From CAZAYY01 sp964489525 (GTDB lineage Bacteria > Chloroflexota > Anaerolineae > Anaerolineales > JABWBV01), in contig CAZAYY010000004.1 of NCBI GenBank assembly GCA_964489525.1, positions 124,001 through 188,000 on the forward strand: a DNA stretch of 64,000 bases. Direction: 5' to 3'. Both the position numbers and the translations under genes were made by a program. Position 1 is the first letter of the stretch, and every line of letters begins with the position of its first letter. The notes beneath the pieces were generated by a model that was not told where the DNA came from, made no database searches, and was given only the letters and a program-made list of their open reading frames with translations. Below, piece by piece: positions 31,501 through 40,500 of this stretch.

Positions 31501-34500
31501 ATTTTGATGGTGTGGATGATTATCTAACCCTGCCCTACAACCTGACCCAGACCATGGCGGACTTCACCTTCGCCGCCTGGGTGTTTTGGGAAGGCGGCCA
31601 GCCCTGGCAGCGTATTTTTGATCTTGGCCGCGATGGAACCCATTCAATGATTCTCACGCCCCAAAAAGCGGGCGGCGGGTGGCGTTTTAATATTCAAAAC
31701 GGGGCGATTTTGGAGACAATCGAAATTCCGTCAACGCGAGCGTTCCCAATAAACCAGTGGGTGCATGTGGCGGTAACGCTTCAAGGGGATACCGGGATTA
31801 TCTATTTCAATGGCACCGAAGCCGGGCGCGGGACGATTACCATTAATCCCAACCAGATCTATGGAGAGCAAAACTGGCTGGGAAAATCGCAGTATGCCAA
31901 CGACCCTTATTTCAACGGGCGGCTGGATGAGGTGGCAATTTATGGCGCAGCGTTGAACGAGTTTGAGGTTCTTGACCTGTATGACTCTCAAAAAGCCTGG
32001 GTGGGTGAAAGCCAGTCATTTGAAGTCCTGGTGGATGCGGACGCCCCAACCTCTAACCTGGACCGCACCCTGCCGCTGGCGAATAACTACTACCCCAATG
32101 TAGATAAAATTCTGGAAGCCAACGCCAGTGATGCCAGCACCGAGATAACCCTGGTAGAGCTGGGCGTTACCCCGTATGGCGGTCAAACCCGTTGGACGGC
32201 TGCCCAGGCTTGCGATGATGCCTTTGGGTCGAGCGCCTGGTGCCCATGGTTTACGCCCACCAACCTGGGCGGTGAAGGCCGCTACACCCTGCAAACCCGC
32301 GCCACCGATGCCGTCGGAAACCGCGAGACGCCCTCAACATCCTATATGATCCTGGTGGATACCAGTGCTCCCTTGCTGGCGATGGACCAGGCCGCGAGCC
32401 CATTGCTGCCCTTGTTCAAAAAACCGGGTGAAGAGACCGGGCTGTACCTGGCCCTTTCCGGCACGGTGAGCGACCCGGTAATCCCCAACAGCGGCGGCAT
32501 AGCTGGCAGCGGCGTGGCCCAGGTCTGGGTGGAAGTGCGCACCCAGGATGGCGCAGTGGTGGGCAGCGGCCCGTATGCGGCTGCCCTCAGCGGCAATACC
32601 TGGTCTTTCGATTACCCCTTCATTATCTTTAACCCGGCAGGAACCTACACCCTGCGGGCGGAGGCGGTGGATAACCTTGGCAACCCGGTTGCCATTGGCC
32701 CGTACACCGTCACCCTGGATGGAACTGCGCCCGGCATTGTGCTGGATGACAAAGCCAGCGGCCTGCCCCTGGAGACCTCTGAAGCCGCTTTTAGCACAGA
32801 GATTTTCCTGAACGCCAGCGATACGCTGAAGGGCTGGCTCTCTGAGCATCCCTTCCCGGGCGGCGCGCAGGCTGGTTACCTCTTTGAAGAGACCAGTGGG
32901 GAAGTTTTTCTCAATGCGCTGAACCAGATGTTCAACGCAGCCGGATGCACAGGCAGCACCTGCCCGAACCCAAATGTGCCCGGGTACGCTGGCAGCGGAG
33001 TGGATTTCGATGGCGTGGATGATTATCTCACCCTGCCCTACACCCTTACCCAATCTGCCGATTTCTCGTTTGCCGCCTGGGTCTATTGGCGCGGCGGCGC
33101 CAGCGGCCAGCCCATCTTTAGTTTTGGGCAGGACGCTGATAACGCCCTGTGGTTCAGCCCGGGGGTGGACGGGCAGGCGCAGTTTATGCTTCTCCAGAAT
33201 TCAGGGGTGTTGTCGGATGTGATCACAGCAGACGCGCTGCCCACCAACACCTGGGTGCATCTCGCCCTGGTGGTTGAAGGCGATGCCGGACGCATTTACC
33301 TGGATGGGGTGCAGACCACCGATGTCATTACCCTGACCGTCCCGCTGACCGGGGTGGTGCGCACCCAAAACTTCTTGGGCCGCTCCCAAACCGGCAGCGC
33401 CCCTTCTTTCAATGGCCGGCTGGACAGCCTGGTGATCCTCCCCCGCGCCCTGAGCGACCGCGAAGTGCAAACCCTGGCCGCCGGCCCGGTGGTTGGGGTA
33501 ACCCAGGTGGAGGTGAGCTTCACCCCGCTTTGGGCAGTACCGGGAATTCTCCCGCTCTCCCAGCAGCCAGCCCCGGCTCCGGCTGGGCAGGTGCTCCACC
33601 TGCCGCTGAATGACCTGTCCCAGAATGGCAGTGCAGGAACCTACCAGAACCTGGCGGACCCTGCCCAACCGGGTTCCTGTCCTGCGGGTTCCTGCCCTGG
33701 GCAGGGCAGCAGCCCGGTCGGCGCGGCTGCTTCGTTTGATGGCCTGAATGATTTTGTCAGCCTGCCAGAGGATTTTTCGAGTGCCCTGGCCGCTTCCAGT
33801 GATTTCACCTTTGCCGCCTGGGTCTACTGGCAGGGAGGCGGGGAATGGCAGCGAATTTTTGATTTTGGTGCAGATTCGGGCCATTTTATGCTCTTAACCC
33901 CCAAGAACAACGAAAACCTGGCGCAATTTTATATTCGAAATCCTGCTGTGATTGAGAAGGTTACATTGAATGCTCCACTCACCACCAACCAGTGGAGCCA
34001 TATTGCGGTGACCTTACAAGGTAATACCGGTATCATCTACTTGAATGGTGTGGAGGCCGGGCGCAGTACCATCAACTTGAATCCTATGGATGTGCTTGGA
34101 AGCTTGAATTACCTGGGCAGGTCGAGGTTTAATAACCCGTATTTCAACGGTATGATGAGCGACGTCCAGGTGTTCAATCGGGCACTCACCCCTGGAGAAC
34201 TCGGTGAAGTTTCGCTGGCCAGCGGCGCATCGTTCGTCCTGGATATGGAAATCCCAACGATTTCAGGCGGTACGGTCTTGGGTGAATCTGACTTTGGCTT
34301 CCCTGCTGAAATGCGGAGTGGTACAGGCGATACAGCCATTAAGGCCGCACCGGGAAAAACTGGCCAATGGGCCTTAGAATTGGATGGTGTGAATGACTAT
34401 GTCAGCCTGCCTGCAGGCCTGCTGTCCAACCTCACAGACTTCAGTTTTGCGGCCTGGGTGTTTTGGGAAGGCGGCAGCATTTGGCAGCGCATCTTTGATA

Positions 34501-37500
34501 TTGGGCAGAATACGAACACCTATATGTTCCTGACACCCAGAACCGGGGACGCAAACAACCTCAGGTTTGAAATCACACCCAATGGCAGCCCGGGGCTGCA
34601 GCGGCTCAATGCACAGGCCGCTTTGCCCGAAAACCAGTGGGTGCATGTCGCCGTAACGCTGGAAGGAAGCATCGGGAAGCTCTGGCTCAATGGAGTCCTG
34701 CAGGACACCAACCCAAATATGATTTTGAACCCAAGTGATGTTGCAGGCGCAAACAGTTGGTTGGGGCGCTCGCAATTTGTTGCCGACTCCTATTTCAACG
34801 GCAAGCTGGATGATGTGCGCTTCTACGCACGCGCCTTGAACCGGTATGAACTTATGGACCTGGCCAACAGCGGCTGGCGAACAGCCAGCCTGGCTGCCAG
34901 TGAGGCTGGTGTCATTCAATCGGAATGGTCGCTGTCCCTGCCTTCCGGTCTGGAAGGGGTGTATAAAGTGGACCTGATGGGCACAGACACAGCGGGGCTG
35001 CGCGGGTTTAACAACCAGGAGCCGGCAATAAACTTGCTGATGGATACCACCCTGCCGAAGGCTGAACTTACCAAAACCTTTATTGGTAACTGGGGCGCGA
35101 ACCGGGTGTACACCTTTGCTGCCTCAGACCGCTACCTGCACAGGTTATCTACCCCGTGTGAAAACGCTGGAACCCTGGTAACCACTGCTGCATATTTTGA
35201 TGAAAATGGGTGGGGATTGGCGGGCCTCAGCGGAAGCTGCACCCTGTGGTATACCCCCACGCTTGAAACCACCGACGTGTGCGACCTGGCAGGCAACTGC
35301 ACCAGTGCCAGCCCCGAAACCCGCGGCAGTCTACCGGGAGCAGTGGTGCGCAGTACTTCCCCAGCAGCTAACGAGGCTTTGGTGATGACGGGCCTGGTGG
35401 CCAGCGGCTCTCTTGGCCGGTCGGTCGTTGAAGATGACAGCTATATCGTGGTGGAGAGAACTGTGCTCCATGTGGCTGCTCCCGGTGTCCTCAGCAACGA
35501 TGTGGACCTGGAGGGCGATCCGTTGGTTGTGCTGCCTGGCAGTGTTGTGCCCCCAGGCAGTCTGCTCCTCTCAAAAGATGGTGGCTTTACCTATACCCCA
35601 CCGCAGAACTTCACCGGGCTGGTTGCCTTTACTTACGATGTTTATGATATGCCCGGCCTGCTGGCCTACCTGCCCGTTGATGAAAACACAGGGATGTTGG
35701 CCGCGGATGTAAGCGGCAGCGGCAGCGACGGCGCCCTCGAAAACGGCGCAGGCTGGACAACCAGCACGCCTTCCGCACTCCAGTTTGATAACACTTCCGC
35801 GATCCATTTCGATGGTGTGGACGACTATGTTTCCCTGCCAGGAAATTTCCCGGCCACCACGGATTTTTCCTTTTCCGCCTGGGTGTACTGGCAGGGTGGA
35901 GACGATTGGCAGCGCATCTTTGGTTTTGGGTCCGGAGAGGTTTTCCAGATGTTCCTGACCCCCAGGAGCGCTGGAGGCACTTTGATGTTTGGCATCACTG
36001 AAAACGAGTTTATTGAACTGGAGCAGCTCACCGCGCCACAGCCCCTCCCGCAAAACCAGTGGGTGCATGTAGCGGTTACCCTGGAAGATGACCTGGGTAA
36101 ACTCTGGGTTAACGGTGTGCTGCAAAGCGTTCAACCGGTTCTGCTTGATCCGGCGCAGGTGGTTGGCTCCGATGCCTGGTTGGGCCGCTCTCCGGCTGCC
36201 GCTGACCCCTACTTCAACGGCTCCCTGGATGAAGTGCGGGTGTATGACTACGCCCTATCCACAGAAGAAATCGAAGGCCTGGCCAATGGCGAGTTTTTAG
36301 GAGCGCAGCCGCAAACTGCTGCAGTCTCCATCGAGGTTTTACCCATAACCCGGGGCGAGCTTCTGTTTGAAACCCTGCCCGCCAACCCGCTCCTGGTGGG
36401 CGTTCCGGCGGCGATTGGTGGTTTAGCCAACCCGCCTTCCTACCTTGAAAGCCTGACTATGACGGTGGGCGGTGCGGCCATCTACCAACAAACCTTCGTC
36501 CCGGCGCGTTTGGATGAGATTTCGATCGCTCCCGAGTGGACCCCCTTGGCTCCGGGTGCTTACCAGGTGATTTTGACCGGGCGGGATACGGTCAGTGGAA
36601 CTGCTTCCATTACCACCACGCTTTACGTTGAAGATGGTGTACTGCCCACAGCCAGCCTGGAGACCAGCACCGTCATTACCCCGGCGGTCCAACTGCGCAG
36701 CGGGTATGTTGACTTTTTGTTCAGCGCAGCCGACAGCACTGGTGTCCTGACTACCACGGTTTCGATTGAGCGGCCAGGAGCAGCCCAGAGCCAACTTCTG
36801 CCCACTCGCCAGGTGAGTTCTTTTGCCCCGGTTGGGTATATCAATTACCAGCCGGTTTACACGGCGACCCAGGTGCAGGCTGGATGGCTGCTCGAGCCGG
36901 ATGCCATGCCCGATGGCGAAGTGCTGGTAGTCCGGCTGGTGGTCTTTGATTTAAATGGGCCTATCACCTATACTTACAATGTTACCGTGGATTTGTTCGA
37001 GTTCCAGGTGGGCGAGGTTGCCATCCAGCCCAGCGGAACCCGCGCCGCTGCAGATCTGCCTGCGAACAGCACCACCCGATCTGCCCTGTTCGATGTTTCC
37101 ATCAGCATCCCGGCTGTGGGCAGCGATGCCGGCCTGTATTATGGCTGGACAGGCAGCTACACCTCCACCCTGGACGATCTGACCCTGGCCTCTGACCCTA
37201 CCCAACCCACCCAGGTTGCTGCAACCTTTACCCGTACGGTAGCAGAAGGGGGGACCAACTACTTCTTCCATGCCTGGGCAGCAGACTCCCTTGGCAACTG
37301 GAACGTCAACACTTATGGCCCCTTCTACCACGACCTGCCCGGCACCCCGGACCTGGTGCAGTTCAATACGCTGTTTGCCTCTGGTCCCTACCGGGGTTGG
37401 ATGGGCAATGGATGTACCCTGCTCGGTACCGACACCCGGATTCCTGCGCAGCACCAGGATGGCGCCGCGCTCAACGAAGCTCAGTCGCTTCACCTGACCT

Positions 37501-40500
37501 GGGATGCACAGAACCTGCACCTGGTTTGGACTGGTGCGAATTGGGATACCGATGGCGACCTGTTCGTCTACCTGGATACCATTCCGGATACCACTGGCCC
37601 GTATCGGGCCGTGGGAACCCACCGGGTTTACGACCCCTATACCAGCACCATGGACAGCACCATCATTCTGCTGCCTACCGAACCCTGGTCGGACGACCCG
37701 GATGCCGCTGCGCCGGAAGGTGCATCTTACAATGCCATGAACGCCGACTACGCCCTCTGGGTGGCCAACAGCCAGGACGCCTTCCTGCTGCGTTGGGATC
37801 AACCCGGCCAGGCCTGGGTCAACGAAGGTCCCCTGGCGGACCTGGGCGGGCAGTTTGGCCAGTTTAGCGAAGTGGACGCCACCCTGACCGACCTTGTGGT
37901 GCCTTTTGCGCTGGTCGGGAACCCCCAGGATTGGGCGGCCCCGTTCCCCGAAGGCCCGCGCGGTATCGGCCTGGTGGCCCTGGCGGTGGATGGGCCGGAA
38001 GGCCCCAGCGGTGGGCTGCGCATCTGGTCAGTTCTGCCAGATGCTGACCCCGCAGACAGCGCCCGGGTGGTAGATAATGCCATCCCCGCCAACCGCCCAC
38101 ACCGCCTGGTGCTGACTGACCGCTACACTTTCCAGGTTGAGGATGGCATTTGCTTCGAGCCTGAAGCCAACCTGGAGTTCTTCCTCTCCACCAGTCAGGA
38201 AGGCATCGCTTTTGACGCTTTTGCCGATGAGTTCCGCCTGGCAGTGCCAGAGCTGGTGCTTGACCCTGCCGATTGGGATGCCCTGTTTGCCCCGTACAGT
38301 GCAGACTTTAACGCCTGGCTTACCAACGAATTCTGCCCGGCTGCCGGGGAGTTTGACCCGGCCTACCGCTACTGCCGCCCGGACAAACCTGCCCAGGTGG
38401 ACCCGCTGCGCAGCTTGGCCAGCCTGTTGAATACCTCCCCGGCCCCAGTGCAGCCCGGTGAGCAGGTGACCTACACCCTGCTGGCCTACAACCCGGCTGC
38501 GGTCTCCCAAACCCTGCCTGCCTACCTCTATACCAACGGCAGCCTGAATCAGCCTGAAAGCGGCGTGGCCTGGGTGAATCTGGCCTGGACGGATGGCTGC
38601 ACAGGTTGGCTGGAGTTGGAACTGCTCCCTGGCCAGAACCGCTTTGAGTTTAGCGGCGTGGTCCAGCCGGATGGCGTGGCTTCAACCACCCTGGATATTA
38701 ACCCGGCTTACGGGCAGGTTGGCTGTGTGCTGAATGGGGAAACCACCCACGACCCGCAGCAGCGCCTGCACGTGAGCTACACGCCCGACACCGAAGCCCC
38801 GGCCATGGTGCGCATTGCCCCAGCCCTGAGCAGTGCGGGTCCTATTTCGACCACGCTGTATGGTTTTGTGATTGATGCCTCTCCGGTTTCCACCCTTGAG
38901 TTTGAGGTGACCCGCCCGAACCAGGCCACTACCAGCTTTAGCTGTGTGGACCCGGCTCCGCTGGATACCTCATTTGCCTGCTTGTGGAATATTGCCGGCA
39001 CCAACCTGGGCTTGCCTGCCGATGGCGATGTATTCTATCTGCGGGTGCGCGGCACGGATGCCTTTAACCAGACCAGCCTTTGGTCCTGGCCGCACAAAAT
39101 CACCATTGATACGGATGCCCCGCTGCTGACGGTGGATGAAGCCCTTGCGAGCGGGTTTGCTCCTCCGGGCAGCCGGAATGCCATCACGCCCACCCTTGTC
39201 AGCGATGTAGAACTGCGCCTGGCAGGTGTGATATCCGATACCACGGTGCCTGCGGCTGTGGAGGTGTGTGATGCCAATGGCGAAGACTGCCAGAGGGCTG
39301 CGCTCACGATTGACCCCTTCGACCTACCTGAAGCAAGCTTCACCTACAGCGACGTGGCCAGCCCCACCCTGAGCATCGAAACTGCCGCGGTTTGCGGCGT
39401 GGGCACCAGCGGGTTGGAACGCACGATGGTGATTACCGACAGCTTCACCATCGCCGGGCTGGAAGTTGGCCTGCGTTTATCCCATCCCTATCGCAGTGAT
39501 CTCTCGGCTGTGCTGGTTTCGCCATTGGGCACCCAGGTGAGCCTGTTCAGCTTCAGCCAGCCGCAGCTTCTGACCCACATCAACGCCCGCTTCAGCGACC
39601 TGGCCTTGTTCACCCTGGCGGATGGATTGAGCAGCCACTCCCTGGAGCCAGCCTATGCCTACACCACCCGGCCCGATCAGGCCCTCAGCGCCTTCAACGG
39701 TGAAGCTGCTGATGGGACCTGGACGCTAACCTTGTGCGACAGCGACCCGGCAAGCGATACGGGGGTTTATATGGACGCTGCCCTCTACTTCGACCGGGAG
39801 GTTGAACCCCTTACGGTAAGCGGCGCATGGGAATACCTGGCCGATGTCAGCGGGCTGGACAGCCAACTCGTCTCTTGGACCCTGTTCAGTGTGGATCAGC
39901 ACGGCAACCGCACCGCACTGCCGTACAACCTATCTGTTCTGGTAGACAACATTGCCCCGGTGATCACTGCCACCCACCTGGCCGAGTTTGCTCTGAAGGA
40001 TCAGTATATGCCGCTGTTTACGGGCGAAATTTCCGATGGCAGTGCCCTGACGCCTACCCTTTATGTTCAGGTTGTGGACCCGTTGGGTGCCCAGTCGTAT
40101 GCCGTTCCAGAATATTGGCTGGTCTCACCCGGGCTGTTCTCCTGGACGTACGGCTTTACCCCAACGCAGGACGGTGCCTATGCCTTCAACCTGTACGGCT
40201 CAGATGAAGCTGGAAACTATACCATCATCAGCGGCTATACCACCATGGTGCTGCTGCCGCCTACCCTGGCCTACGGTGTCACTCCGAATACCGCAGTCGA
40301 GGCAGGCGGCCCCATCACTTACCAGGTTCAGGTGACGAACCCGAATTTTGCCGGTACCGCAGAAGACCTGTTGGTGACGCTGCAGCTTAGCCCGCATATC
40401 GAGCCGGCTGATGTGGATGGAGGTGTAGTTGCCGGGCAGACCCTGACCTGGAACCTGCCCGACCTGGCTGCCCGTCAAACCATCACCTACACCGTGTTGG

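Noticed and set aside
36951..37802. 283-codon minus-strand open frame, and similar ones at 25029-25811, 32334-33053, 33201-33884 and 12276-13001
   Set aside because: All are shadows of the giant genes, with no start signals and no family resemblance.
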